Positions 17,496 to 25,121 are shown, numbered from the stretch's first letter. The stretch: DNA of 64,000 nucleotides from Lautropia sp. (GCA_030528325.1 JAUMZD010000014.1:1-64000), one strand, 5' to 3'. Translations and numbers: made by a program. The notes: a model not told the origin generated them from the letters alone.

Positions 17496-17518
17496 ATGGA
17501 TGAATGAAATTAATCCAT
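17496..17518. promoter_or_regulatory. LysR-type binding site between lysR and azoR
   Basis: ATGGAT-N11-ATCCAT is a perfect inverted repeat of the T-N11-A type bound by LysR regulators, lying between the LysR gene and azoR. Further copies of the half site (ATGGAT or ATCCAT) occur at about 17427 and 17590-17617, just before both genes. A 14-bp remnant of the family 1 element end (CCCAAGCTCCCTGG, near 17479) sits beside it. Confidence 0.65.
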
Positions 17519-17617
17519 CGCCTTAGAAAATACCCTTTGTCGAAGCCGTGTCAAGCATGAAAACATGCCTTCCCAAGAAGTTTTCATTCATCCATCAGAT
17601 ATTCATCAGATTCATCC

Positions 17618-18301
17618 ATGAGAGAAGGCATGACGACGATCCTGCACATCGACTCCAGCGCGCGCCGCGGTCTGTCCGGGCGCGACCCTTATGGTTCGCA
17701 CAGCCGTCGCCTGTCGGCGCGCTTCGTCCGGAAATGGCTGGCGGGGCAGCCCGACACGCGCGTGATCTACCGGGATGTGGGCCAGCACCCGCCGCCGCCC
17801 GTGACGGGCGAGTGGATCCATGCGGCTTTCACCCCGGCCGCGGCACGCGAGCCCTGGATGCACGAGACACTGGCCACCAGTGACGAGCTGGTGGATGAGC
17901 TGATCGCTGCCGACATCGTGGTGGCCGGCGTACCCATGTACAACTTCGGCCCGCCGGCGCAGTTCAAAGCCTGGATCGACAACATCGTGCGCGTGGGGCG
18001 CACCTTCGGCTTCGACCGCAGCCGCGAGGGCGAGCCGTACTGGCCACTGCTGGCCGGCATGGGCAAGCGCGCCGTGCTGCTGACATCGCGCGGCGATTAC
18101 GGCTATGACGGTGGCAAGATGGCAGGCCAGAACCATGTAGAGCCGTCTGTCTTCACGGCGCTGGCTTATCTGGGCATCACCGACACCCACCGCATCGCGG
18201 TGGAGTACGACGAATTTGCCGACGACCGTCTGGCGGCATCCATCGCCGATGCCGAGCGCGCGGTCGATGCGCTGGCGCTGCGGCTTCAGCAGAGGGGGTG
18301 A
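17618..18301 (+). CDS. azoR: FMN-dependent NADH-azoreductase (AzoR/AcpD family)
   Basis: A 227-residue flavodoxin-like oxidoreductase that uses NADH to reduce quinones and azo compounds. The N-terminal TTILHIDSSARRGLSGRD is the FMN phosphate loop region, and GVPMYNFGPPAQFKAWIDNI and TSRGDYGYDGG are family hallmarks. The second in-frame ATG (17630) matches the family N-terminus better, but an AGAAGG sequence lies too close to it to serve, so the start is uncertain. It is divergent from the LysR gene and the presumed regulated target. Its last 76 bp are duplicated at 20198-20281. Confidence 0.92.
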   Translation: MREGMTTILHIDSSARRGLSGRDPYGSHSRRLSARFVRKWLAGQPDTRVIYRDVGQHPPPPVTGEWIHAAFTPAAAREPWMHETLATSDELVDELIAADIVVAGVPMYNFGPPAQFKAWIDNIVRVGRTFGFDRSREGEPYWPLLAGMGKRAVLLTSRGDYGYDGGKMAGQNHVEPSVFTALAYLGITDTHRIAVEYDEFADDRLAASIADAERAVDALALRLQQRG

Positions 18302-18435
18302 TCTGGCCGGCGGTCGAAACCCATCTGTTCCGGCCTGTACTGCAAAGCGCCCGTTTCTTCTTGACGGATCCTACCGTCAGGCAGCCAGCGCCTGCTTCAT
18401 GACATGCTCTGGAAAATCAGCCACCGAATATATTG

Positions 18436-18849
18436 TCATGCCAGCCAGGGATTCACGAGCGGTACCCCCAGCCCCTGAAAATCCCTGACGTTGCGAGTGA
18501 CCAGCGTCAGCTGGTGCTGCAAGGCGGTTGCCGCCAGCAGGGCGTCGATGACCGGCAGGGTGCGGCCTGCGCGGGCCTGAAGTCGTCCCCAGCAGTCTGC
18601 GATGGAGCTGTCGATACCCAGTACGCGCCCCAGGAAGTATCTGGGCAATTCGATGTCCAGCCAGTCGGTGAGTGTCCGGCGAAAGGCGGCGTCGGCCACG
18701 CCTTCGATGCCCTTGCGGATTTCACCCAGGCTCAGCACGGACAGGTACAGGGATTCGCGGGGGCAAGCCTGAACCCATGCGACCAGGTTGGGATCGGCCT
18801 GGTGCTTGCGCAATTCGGACAGGACATTGGTGTCGATCAGGTAGCTCAA
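18436..18849 (-). CDS. PIN-domain toxin (VapC/FitB-like)
   Basis: A 137-residue PIN protein: MSYLIDTNVLSELRKHQADP with the first Asp, LSLGEIRKGIEG with the central acidic residue, PVIDALLAATAL, and the C-terminal LVTRNVRDFQGLGVPLVNPW. It overlaps its Phd-type antitoxin by 4 nt (ATGA). It resembles the toxin at 19735-20148 in its last third. A diverged fragment of the same coding region recurs at 30759-30821. Confidence 0.92.
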   Translation of the reverse strand: MSYLIDTNVLSELRKHQADPNLVAWVQACPRESLYLSVLSLGEIRKGIEGVADAAFRRTLTDWLDIELPRYFLGRVLGIDSSIADCWGRLQARAGRTLPVIDALLAATALQHQLTLVTRNVRDFQGLGVPLVNPWLA

Positions 18850-19106
18850 AACGACACCTCGCGTGGCAGGCTGCCTGGCCCGCGATCGCGCTCGAAGTCG
18901 ATGTCATCGCGTCCGGCCAGGGGAGACGCACGCATGAAATCCACCAGCGACTGTTCGCCGCCAGACAGGCGGTCGAAGAGCTCGCGTGACAGCACCACAG
19001 CGACGGACTTGCCGTGCAGGGTGATGTCCTGTGGTCCTTCCTGTGTTGCGAGTTTGACCAATTCTGAAAACCGCGCCTTGGCGGCCTGCATTTGCCAAGT
19101 CTGCAT
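18846..19106 (-). CDS. Phd/YefM-type antitoxin
   Basis: An 86-residue Phd-family protein. MQTWQMQAAKARFSELVKLA is the typical DNA-binding start and ITLHGKSVAVVLSRELFDRL the central sheet. It ends in a Glu/Asp/Arg-rich tail that would bind the toxin. The overlap with the PIN toxin gene indicates one operon. Antitoxins of this type usually repress their own promoter. Confidence 0.9.
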   Translation of the reverse strand: MQTWQMQAAKARFSELVKLATQEGPQDITLHGKSVAVVLSRELFDRLSGGEQSLVDFMRASPLAGRDDIDFERDRGPGSLPREVSF

Positions 19107-19174
19107 GGGCCTGCTCCAAAAAGATCCATCAAGTCTGACCAGACTGATCTGAATTTTATCCGCTGATCAGCCTC

Positions 19175-19279
19175 ATGTTCAAGGTGGACGGGGTTGCCGA
19201 TGCCGAGCGCGATTCGGTCGTGAGGGACGCGTTGCAGGCCCAACAGTCGTCACCGGATACTCAGCCACAGGTCGCATGA
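19175..19279 (+). pseudogene. Short coding remnant of unknown origin
   Basis: A 34-codon open frame beginning MFKVDGVADAERDSVV and ending TQPQVA. It looks like the C-terminal end of a lost gene, with in-frame codons continuing upstream, and is placed between two toxin-antitoxin pairs. No family is recognised. The rest of the gap 19107-19477 holds a 56-bp repeat and a promoter. Confidence 0.3.
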
Positions 19280-19320
19280 ATCAGGTGGTGACAACTATCT
19301 TGACATGTACCGCCAGCCAT

Positions 19321-19376
19321 CCTGCATCAAGGGGACATCTCTACTTTGCTCAAAGGGGACATGACGACTTTGGGCT
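19321..19376. repeat. 56-bp dispersed motif, copy 1 (possible IS end)
   Basis: The segment contains two related blocks, AGGGGACATCTCTACTTTG and AGGGGACATGACGACTTTGG, in direct order. The same 56 bp occurs inverted at 56372-56427 with about three mismatches. Tandem terminal blocks of this sort are found at ends of some insertion sequences; no transposase is nearby in either place. Confidence 0.7.
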
Positions 19377-19395
19377 AACAAGCGCCAGTTGCCTC

Positions 19396-19421
19396 TTGAC
19401 AGGATGTAGCCATGTAGCTAC
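19396..19421 (+). promoter_or_regulatory. Promoter/operator of the Phd-PIN pair
   Basis: A perfect -35 hexamer TTGACA (19396-19401) is followed by the inverted repeat GTAGC-N6-GCTAC (19406-19421), which overlaps the expected -10 region. It sits about 60-80 bp before the antitoxin start, a layout that fits autorepression by the antitoxin. Confidence 0.55.
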
Positions 19422-19477
19422 CTTGATGGCTCTATCTGGATTTACCCTCATGGTGCATGGACAAGGAGTGCATCAGC

Positions 19478-19732
19478 ATGCATACCCTCAGCAGTCGGGA
19501 GTTCGGCCACAATGTGAGCAGTGCCAAGAATCTGGCCAGGACAGGCCCGGTCGTCATCACCGACCGGGGAGAGCCAGCCTTCGTGCTGATGAACATCCAG
19601 CAGTATCGGCAGCTCACGGGCAGCGAGAAGGTGATGTCGCTGCTGGAGGTGATGGACGGTCTGCCAGATAGCTCATCCGTGGCTGAATTCGAGATCGAGC
19701 CTCTGGGTGTCGAATTGCGCGTGGAGGATTGA
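19478..19732 (+). CDS. Phd/YefM-type antitoxin
   Basis: An 84-residue antitoxin starting MHTLSSREFGHNVSSAKNLA, with the DNA-binding segment and VVITDRGEPAFVLMNIQQYR typical of Phd. The ATG at 19478 is used because AAGGAG lies 9 nt before it; an in-frame ATG at 19457 would itself contain that site. Its stop overlaps or abuts the PIN toxin start. Confidence 0.9.
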   Translation: MHTLSSREFGHNVSSAKNLARTGPVVITDRGEPAFVLMNIQQYRQLTGSEKVMSLLEVMDGLPDSSSVAEFEIEPLGVELRVED

Positions 19733-19734
19733 GC

Positions 19735-20148
19735 GTGTATCTGCTCGACAGCAATGTCCTGTCGGAACTGCGGCCTGGAAAACCGATGCAGGCCGAAACC
19801 GTGCGGGCATGGGCAGCATCGGTGCCGCACAACCTGTTCCATCTGTCCTCCATCACGATTCTGGAGCAGGAAGAAGGCATTCTTCGTCTGGAACGCAGGG
19901 AGCCGCCCGGTGGTCAGGCGCTGCGTCGATGGGCCATGGCGGTGCGGCAGGCATTTGCCGGGCGAATCCTGCCCTTTGGGGAACGGGAGGCGCTACTGTG
20001 CGCGCCTCTGCATGTGCCCGATCCCAAGGGGCGGCGCGATGCCATGATTGCTGCCACGGCGCTTGCACACGGCCTGATTCTGGTGACCCGGAATGTGCGG
20101 GATTTTGAAGGGATGGGCGTTCAGCTCTTCAACCCCTGGGTGGTCTGA
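19735..20148 (+). CDS. PIN-domain toxin (VapC/FitB-like)
   Basis: A 137-residue PIN protein: MYLLDSNVLSELRPGKPMQA, a central LSSITILEQEEGILRLER acidic stretch, DAMIAATAL, and LVTRNVRDFEGMGVQLFNPW. The GTG at 19735 is preferred to the TTG at 19729 because GGAGG lies 7 nt upstream of the GTG. It partners the Phd protein just upstream. It is a paralogue of the toxin at 18436-18849. Confidence 0.9.
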   Translation: MYLLDSNVLSELRPGKPMQAETVRAWAASVPHNLFHLSSITILEQEEGILRLERREPPGGQALRRWAMAVRQAFAGRILPFGEREALLCAPLHVPDPKGRRDAMIAATALAHGLILVTRNVRDFEGMGVQLFNPWVV

Positions 20149-20197
20149 CGACCCGCTGCTGGTAGCTGGCCAGCGCCTGCAGCAGAAAATCCCCCAT

Positions 20198-20281
20198 GAC
20201 CGTCTGGCAGCATCCATCGCCGATACCGAGCGCACGGTCGATGCGCTGGTGATGCGGCTTCAGCAGAGAGCAGCAGAGGGG
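20198..20281 (+). pseudogene. Duplicated 3' end of azoR
   Basis: GACCGTCTGGCAGCATCCAT and the bases after it, coding RLAASIADTERTVDALVMRL, repeat the last 76 bp of azoR (18224-18300) with few changes. No rest of an azoR gene precedes it. The flanking 20149-20445 gap also holds a copy of GACAACTATCTTGACATG, shared with 19290-19308, so a larger local duplication followed by decay is likely. Confidence 0.8.
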
Positions 20282-20445
20282 CTGAGCAGGCCCTGTGGAA
20301 CATCGCCACCGTGTCCGATGCTTTCCCGAGTGTTGCCGATGCCCAGTCACGAACGCTCTGGAATCAGGGTGGTAAATTGGATGACGGATCAGGCGACAAC
20401 TATCTTGACATGCACTGGGTTGAACGGGATGAAGGAGCTAAAACC

Positions 20446-21126
20446 ATGCCGGCAAGACAGCCCCCCTCCATGCTGGACCATCGCGCCCTCCATGCGGCCC
20501 TGGCCGATCGGGCCAATCCCGAGCGCGCGAAAGGGACGGCAGCCTACATGAAGAACCGCTTCCGATACTTCGGCATCAGCAAGGCAGAACTGGGCAGGTT
20601 TCTGAAGCCGATATTGAAAGCGGCCCGGCATCACCCGGTTGACTGGTCGTTCGTGGATGGTTGCTGGCAGGCCGAAGAACGTGAGATGCAGTATGCTGCG
20701 CTTGCCTATCTGAAGCAGCGGCAGGGCGAACTCGGCGCAGACGACATTCCGGCGCTGCAGAAGCTTGCTACCCACAAGTCGTGGTGGGACAGCATCGACG
20801 TGCTGGACCGCATCGTCGGCGACATCGCCCTGCGCCATCCGAAGGTCAACGCCACGCTGCTAGCCTGGAGCCAGGCGGACAATATCTGGTTGCGCCGCCT
20901 GGCCATCGACCATCAGCTTCTGCGCAAGGACAGGACGGATACGGCACTGCTGGCACAGATCCTCATCAACAATCTTGGCCAGAAGGAATTTTTCATCAAC
21001 AAGGCCATCGGTTGGGCGCTGCGTGATTACAGCAAGACCAACCCCGACTGGGTTCGGCAATTCATCGCCGCACACCGCGACCGCATGGCGGCCCTGAGTC
21101 TGCGCGAGGCGCAGAAATACCTGTAG
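20446..21126 (+). CDS. DNA alkylation repair protein (AlkD family, HEAT-like repeats)
   Basis: A 226-residue protein of the AlkC/AlkD DNA glycosylase family, which removes positively charged alkylated bases. The segment HKSWWDSIDVLDRIVG carries the hallmark Trp and Asp residues. The all-helical pattern (ALLAQILINNLGQKEFFINK, IGWALRDYSKTNPDWVRQFI) matches HEAT-like repeats. The ATG at 20446 has AAGGAG 8 nt upstream; upstream in-frame ATGs lie in the decayed duplicated region. It is a lone cargo gene among toxin-antitoxin pairs. Confidence 0.92.
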   Translation: MPARQPPSMLDHRALHAALADRANPERAKGTAAYMKNRFRYFGISKAELGRFLKPILKAARHHPVDWSFVDGCWQAEEREMQYAALAYLKQRQGELGADDIPALQKLATHKSWWDSIDVLDRIVGDIALRHPKVNATLLAWSQADNIWLRRLAIDHQLLRKDRTDTALLAQILINNLGQKEFFINKAIGWALRDYSKTNPDWVRQFIAAHRDRMAALSLREAQKYL

Positions 21127-21151
21127 GCAGGGTAGAGCAGTCTTTCATGCG

Positions 21152-21263
21152 CCGTTGGCCGTCATCTATGCCGACCGGCTGGTGGTCACGCTGGCGAAGG
21201 TCAAGGCTTCAGGCGGTGAGATCACCCAGCCCATCTTCAGCTTTCCCGGCGGCAGACGCTTCA
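21152..21263 (+). pseudogene. Relic of a VOC/glyoxalase-family gene
   Basis: In one frame this reads PLAVIYADRLVVTLAKVKAS followed by GGEITQPIFSFPGGRRF. This is the pattern of the C-terminal half of VOC (glyoxalase-like) proteins, where a HF/DPDGN segment should follow. That end is lost and the sequence runs straight into the 3' end of the antitoxin gene. The N-terminal half is also missing. Confidence 0.6.
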
Positions 21264-21267
21264 GGGG

Positions 21268-21543
21268 TCATGCGCGATGGTCGATCGTCACCGCGTCATC
21301 GTTCCGTTGCAGATCGGCCTCCAGCACCATGCGTACGTAGCGGGCATAGGGCACGCCCCTGGCTTTGGCCTTGGCGCGTATCGCATCCATCAGGGGGGCG
21401 GGCAGGCGCATGTTCAGCGAAGCTTCCTTTCGGGCGATTTCGAAGCGCATGGGCTTGAACTGCGAGAAGTCGAGGTCGGACAGATCCTGTGCCAGAAATG
21501 CTTCCGCCTCGGCATCGGTCTTCAGTTCAGGTATTCGCTTCAT
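21268..21543 (-). CDS. BrnA/CopG-like antitoxin without a visible toxin
   Basis: A 91-residue protein starting MKRIPELKTDAEAEAFLAQD, then FKPMRFEIARKEASLNMRLP and PLMDAIRAKAKARGVPYARY, the pattern of antitoxins with a C-terminal ribbon-helix-helix. An AAGGAGG site precedes the ATG at 21543. No toxin reading frame is visible on either side; upstream DNA (21544-21800) is non-coding and downstream lies a VOC relic. It may be an orphan that neutralises a toxin elsewhere. Confidence 0.75.
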   Translation of the reverse strand: MKRIPELKTDAEAEAFLAQDLSDLDFSQFKPMRFEIARKEASLNMRLPAPLMDAIRAKAKARGVPYARYVRMVLEADLQRNDDAVTIDHRA

Positions 21544-21771
21544 GGTTGCTGACCTCCTTTGCGTGCATGTGTCGGGCGCTGATGTCTGCACAAAAGCGAT
21601 ACATTATCCCTTTCTGACTTCTGATTGTCCGCTTTTCATGATCTTGGCCCCGGGTGTTGCTGGTGCCGGTGCGTACACGTATCGTCCGGGCGATGTTTCT
21701 TCCAGATGGTGTGGGGCGTCCTGCGGTCATGCAGGCGAGGCTTGCCTGCCGAGGGCGTAGCGCTTAATTAT

Positions 21772-21783
21772 GACCATATGGTC
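21772..21783 (+). promoter_or_regulatory. Perfect palindrome before the third Phd-PIN pair
   Basis: GACCATATGGTC is a perfect 12-bp palindrome in an AT-rich patch (TTAATTATGACCATATGGTC and TTATTTTGAG), 17 bp before the antitoxin start. It is a good candidate operator for the Phd-type antitoxin. The rest of 21544-21771 shows no gene. Confidence 0.6.
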
Positions 21784-21800
21784 TTATTTTGAGGGCTGTC

Positions 21801-22040
21801 ATGAAAAATGTCTCTGTCGTGGAAGCCAAGGCGCATTTTTCGGCCTTGCTGGCCGAGGTGGAGGCTGGGGGACAGGTGGCGGTCACACGTCACGGCAAGG
21901 TGGTGGTGCGTCTGGTGCCTGAGCCGGCACAAACGGCATTGAATGCACTCAAGGATCTGTGGGCCGGTGACATGACCGAAGTCGACATGCAGGCGCCGGC
22001 GGACCTCCCGCCAGGTTCTGTGCCTTCGCTGGATGGGTGA
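21801..22040 (+). CDS. Phd-type antitoxin
   Basis: A 79-residue Phd-family protein: MKNVSVVEAKAHFSALLAEV is the DNA-binding start and GGQVAVTRHGKVVVRLVP the central strands. The C-terminal part is acidic and Pro-rich. The ATG at 21801 matches the family start; GAGGG lies just upstream. Its stop overlaps the toxin start as GTGA. Confidence 0.9.
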   Translation: MKNVSVVEAKAHFSALLAEVEAGGQVAVTRHGKVVVRLVPEPAQTALNALKDLWAGDMTEVDMQAPADLPPGSVPSLDG

Positions 22041-22465
22041 GGCACCTTGAGGCTTATGTCGTGGTGTACGTGCTTGATACCAACACCCTGATCACCATGC
22101 TCAAGGGGGATGGCCGTGTACTGGCGCATTTGGGCCGTGTGGCGGAGAGCAGCCTGCGCTTGTCTTGCGTCGTGCTGGGTGAGCTGATGTTTGGGGCTCA
22201 GAAAAGTGCGTATGGCGCGCACAACAGGGCGCGCATTGCGGCGCTGACACAGCGTCTGGCGCTGCTGGGGATCGACGCCGAAACGGCCGCGCATTACGCC
22301 CATATCCGGCACGCACTGGAAGTCCGTGGCACGCCCATCGGTGCCAATGACCTCTGGATTGCTGCCCAGGCCCGCAGCATCGGCGCCACGCTGGTCACCC
22401 ATAACGAGCGTGAGTTCCGGCGTGTGGATGGGTTGTTGCTGGAGAACTGGCTGGCAGGGGGCTGA
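22037..22465 (+). CDS. PIN-domain toxin (VapC-like)
   Basis: A 142-residue PIN protein with YVLDTNTLITMLKGDGRV, LSCVVLGELMFGAQKS with the central acidic residue, PIGANDLWIAAQARSIGATL and LVTHNEREFRRVDGLLLENW. This is the VapC/MvpA type, different from the FitB-like toxins at 18.4 and 19.7 kb. The GTG at 22037 overlaps the antitoxin stop; GTG codons at 22061 or 22064 would remove a poorly conserved N-terminal extension. Confidence 0.92.
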   Translation: MRHLEAYVVVYVLDTNTLITMLKGDGRVLAHLGRVAESSLRLSCVVLGELMFGAQKSAYGAHNRARIAALTQRLALLGIDAETAAHYAHIRHALEVRGTPIGANDLWIAAQARSIGATLVTHNEREFRRVDGLLLENWLAGG

Positions 22466-22482
22466 CGGGCGTTGGGTGATCC

Positions 22483-22544
22483 GGCGCGGCCGATTTTCGC
22501 CGTCGCGATTCCTACCGCCCAAGCCCCTCGGAGCTTGGGCGGCA
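22483..22544. repeat. Family 1 element: right half fused to a second left end
   Basis: The sequence from GGCGCGGCCGATTTTCGCCG to CCTACCGCCCAAGCCCC is a right half, and it is followed within 2 bp by GGAGCTTGGGCGGCA, the left end motif of another copy. This back-to-back arrangement lies just downstream of a PIN toxin gene. Confidence 0.75.
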
Positions 22545-22632
22545 GATGTGCGAGACGTGGGGTGTCAGTTAGTCGGCAAATTATTCTGAAACACTTTTTC
22601 CATGTGATCCACGAATTGTATGCTGCTGCCTT

Positions 22633-22857
22633 GTCACCGTTCCGGCCCTGCAGGTGTGGGTTCTGCAGCGCGCCGGCAGCGCCCAGAGCCTGGCTTCGAG
22701 CCTGAACATCGGCGCCTTCAATCTGGGCAATGCCATCGGTGCGTGGCTGGGTGCTCTGGTGATCGCGCAGGGCGCCGGTTTGCAGTGCTTGCCGATGGTG
22801 GCGGCGCTGATGCCATCATTGATCGCGCTCGGCGTGGTCATGCTGGCCGGCCCGTCA
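22633..22857 (+). pseudogene. Relic of an MFS transporter (AraJ-like)
   Basis: One open frame reads VTVPALQVWVLQRAGSAQSL then ASSLNIGAFNLGNAIGAWLG, a conserved segment of DHA1/AraJ-type drug exporters. It carries on through one further helix and then runs into the 3' end of the convergent SnoaL-like gene. The first two thirds and the C-terminus of the transporter are missing. Confidence 0.75.
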
Positions 22858-23227
22858 CCACCGCATGCTCGCGGAACACCTGCCAGCGGGTGCCGTCGTG
22901 TCGCAGCATCAGGGTGAAGACGATGCGTTTTTCGCCCTGGCCCAGATCGAGCTGGCGGGTGGCAGTCACATAACCGATGCCATCGTGAACTTGCGCGTGG
23001 TTGAAGGTCACAGCCGTGTTCAGTGGTGGCGCGCCAGCATCTTTCAGGTTCTGAAAAAAAGCCCGATTCTGATCGCGATCGAAGCTGAGCGTTTCACCAT
23101 TTTCCTGAACGATCACGATCAGCAGATCCGGTGCATAGAGAGGTGCCAGTTCGTCCATGCGGTAATGGCATGCGGTGTCGATCAGGTGACGAACAGCTGT
23201 GATCAGTTCGGTGTTCAGGTGGCTCAT
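22838..23227 (-). CDS. SnoaL-like/NTF2-fold protein
   Basis: A 129-residue protein with the NTF2-like pattern: an N-terminal helix (ITAVRHLIDTACHYRMDELA), then YAPDLLIVIVQENGETLSFD, and C-terminal strands GIGYVTATRQLDLGQGEKRI and FTLMLRHDGTRWQVFREHAV. Function unknown; such proteins are small ligand binders or enzymes. GGAG precedes the ATG. It is divergent from an HxlR-type regulator that may control it. Confidence 0.75.
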   Translation of the reverse strand: MSHLNTELITAVRHLIDTACHYRMDELAPLYAPDLLIVIVQENGETLSFDRDQNRAFFQNLKDAGAPPLNTAVTFNHAQVHDGIGYVTATRQLDLGQGEKRIVFTLMLRHDGTRWQVFREHAVVTGRPA

Positions 23228-23324
23228 GCGTGCTCCAGGGCGAGGTTGTCGGCATCCTATAATGGCGGCTCCTGGCTAACAAGTACGCACCCCGCCACCA
23301 CCTACTTACCCGGAGGAAAGCACC

Positions 23325-23714
23325 ATGATCCAGATTCCCTGCGGGGCTGAGGGTGCTCATGCTGAAGTCGAGACGCTTGAAGAGAGCGGTGTCGGCTATA
23401 CGCTGTCGCTCATCGGCGGCAAATACAAGATGGTGATCCTGTACTGGTTGTACCGGCAGCCGGTGATCCGCTTCAACGAGTTGCAACGCCTGATCGGCGG
23501 GATTTCCTACAAGACGCTGTCCGCCACACTGAAGGAGCTGGAACGGGATGCGCTGATCACCCGAACCGGGTATCCGGAGATTCCTCCCAGGGTGGAGTAC
23601 CGGTTGTCGCCGGTTGGAAAGTCGCTGATTCCGGTGCTGGACGCGATGTGTGTCTGGGGTAACCAGCGGCGTGCGGAAAGGGAAACGCTGGAGAGCCTGT
23701 CGGGCGAGTCCTGA
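23325..23714 (+). CDS. HxlR-family winged-helix transcriptional regulator
   Basis: A 129-residue regulator with YTLSLIGGKYKMVILYWLYR, the recognition region FNELQRLIGGISYKTLSATL and the wing RTGYPEIPPRVEYRLSPVGK, all typical of HxlR/MarR-like proteins. A good GGAGG site lies before the ATG. The intergenic region to the divergent SnoaL-like gene holds TATAAT at 23258-23263 without a matching -35, which suggests an activated or redox-controlled promoter. The MFS relic beyond the SnoaL gene may be what is left of a regulated exporter. Confidence 0.92.
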   Translation: MIQIPCGAEGAHAEVETLEESGVGYTLSLIGGKYKMVILYWLYRQPVIRFNELQRLIGGISYKTLSATLKELERDALITRTGYPEIPPRVEYRLSPVGKSLIPVLDAMCVWGNQRRAERETLESLSGES

Positions 23715-23843
23715 TCACGCCAGACCTGATGAAGTACGGCGGCGAATAAAGTCAGGCTCGCCGCCAGACTCAGCATTGGCACGGTCTTGCCTGTCACGGT
23801 CGTTTCTCAGGTTCCTGCCAGTCATGTTTCCCTTCGTTTCTCG

Positions 23844-25121
23844 CTACCAGTCCATCCGCCACGCCAGCAGTGCCTGGCGGCGTGCAGCACCCGTGTGGGC
23901 GAGCATCGGGAATGAGCCGGCCGTACCGCCCAGCAGCACGGACAGGCTGTGCCCGTCGTTCAGGTTCCAGGCCAGATCCATCTGCCACCAGCGGCGGGCA
24001 TGATCCAGATCCTGCCGCAGGAAGGCGGCGAACTGGGTGTTGGGCAGATCGAAAGGTTTTTCCCAGGCCATGCGCACGAAGGCGGCCCGGGTTTGCTGCC
24101 GGGCGTCGCGTTGCAGCTCGATCGTCCAGACCGGGCCGCTGGTGCTGGCCCAGGTGGCGCCCAGGGCGTGATCCAGTCCCCGGCGCTGATCGTCCCCGGT
24201 GCGCCAGGAGGGAGGGCGAAGTGCGGTGGGCAGGGTGCTGCGTCGGGTACAGGCGATTTCCGCGTGCAGGACCCAGGCATCCGTGGCCAGGTAGGTCAGG
24301 TTGGCGCCCCAGCGTGGGGCATCGCCCTGCCGCCAGTAGGCAAGGGCATCGAAGGTGGTGCGCTCGTTGAGAATGGGAGTCACCTTGAGCAGCAGCGCGT
24401 CACGTGCGTTGGTGCGCCGCCAGCCGAAGGCGCGGGGGCTGTCGTTGCCATGCGGAATGGACGGGATCAGGGCGGCCTGGATCGAGCCGGTCTCGCCGAG
24501 CCACTGCTGCCGCAGCATCACGGTGCCCAGGCGGTTCTCGCGCAGCGCACGAGGGTCCTGTGTGGCCTGCTCGATGCTGGCGCCGTCACGCAGGAAATCG
24601 GTGGGATTGAAGCCGGTGCCCACTCCGTTGCGCCAGTTGATGCGCCCGACGTCGGTGAACCAGCCCTTGCCCCACTGATGGCTGACATAGGCTTCGCGCA
24701 AGGCGTTGCGGGTTTCCGTCCGGGCCGATGACCACAGGTGCTCGGCATGGTTCGACAATCCGACCCGGGTGGTGCCATCCAGTTGCCATTCGCGCCTGAA
24801 GTCCAGCACGAGACGTTGCTGCTGCGCGGGGAGGGCACCGGCAACGCCATGGGGAGCGCTGGCCGGTGGGGGGAGACGCTCGAGCCACTGCTGCGACAGC
24901 TCCACCCGCAGTCCCAGCGGATCTTCCGCCTGCCCGGTCGCCGTGTCATCGGCCTGCAGGGCCAGCGGATCGAGGTCCTGGGCGGTCACCGGCGGTGCGG
25001 CCAGGCCGATGCCCAGCAGGCCGCTCAGCGAGGCGGCAGCCAGTGTCTTCTGCACGGGCTTGCAGCACCCGGCACGCCGGGGCATGGGCGTGGAGGTGGA
25101 CGTGGGCACGGTCGATGTCAT
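23844..25121 (-). CDS. Outer-membrane beta-barrel protein at the end of an ABC-exporter operon
   Basis: A 425-residue protein with a signal peptide (TLAAASLSGLLGIGLAAPPV, cleavage after VTAQ) and many short amphipathic strands, such as DGTTRVGLSNHAEHLWSSAR and HSLSVLLGGTAGSFPML, ending in Trp. The C-terminal aromatic residue and Trp/Arg/Asn-rich strands suggest an outer-membrane barrel. It overlaps the LolA-like gene by 4 nt. The order ATPase, permease, LolA-like protein, barrel suggests a dedicated envelope export route whose cargo is unknown. Confidence 0.65.
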   Translation of the reverse strand: MTSTVPTSTSTPMPRRAGCCKPVQKTLAAASLSGLLGIGLAAPPVTAQDLDPLALQADDTATGQAEDPLGLRVELSQQWLERLPPPASAPHGVAGALPAQQQRLVLDFRREWQLDGTTRVGLSNHAEHLWSSARTETRNALREAYVSHQWGKGWFTDVGRINWRNGVGTGFNPTDFLRDGASIEQATQDPRALRENRLGTVMLRQQWLGETGSIQAALIPSIPHGNDSPRAFGWRRTNARDALLLKVTPILNERTTFDALAYWRQGDAPRWGANLTYLATDAWVLHAEIACTRRSTLPTALRPPSWRTGDDQRRGLDHALGATWASTSGPVWTIELQRDARQQTRAAFVRMAWEKPFDLPNTQFAAFLRQDLDHARRWWQMDLAWNLNDGHSLSVLLGGTAGSFPMLAHTGAARRQALLAWRMDW

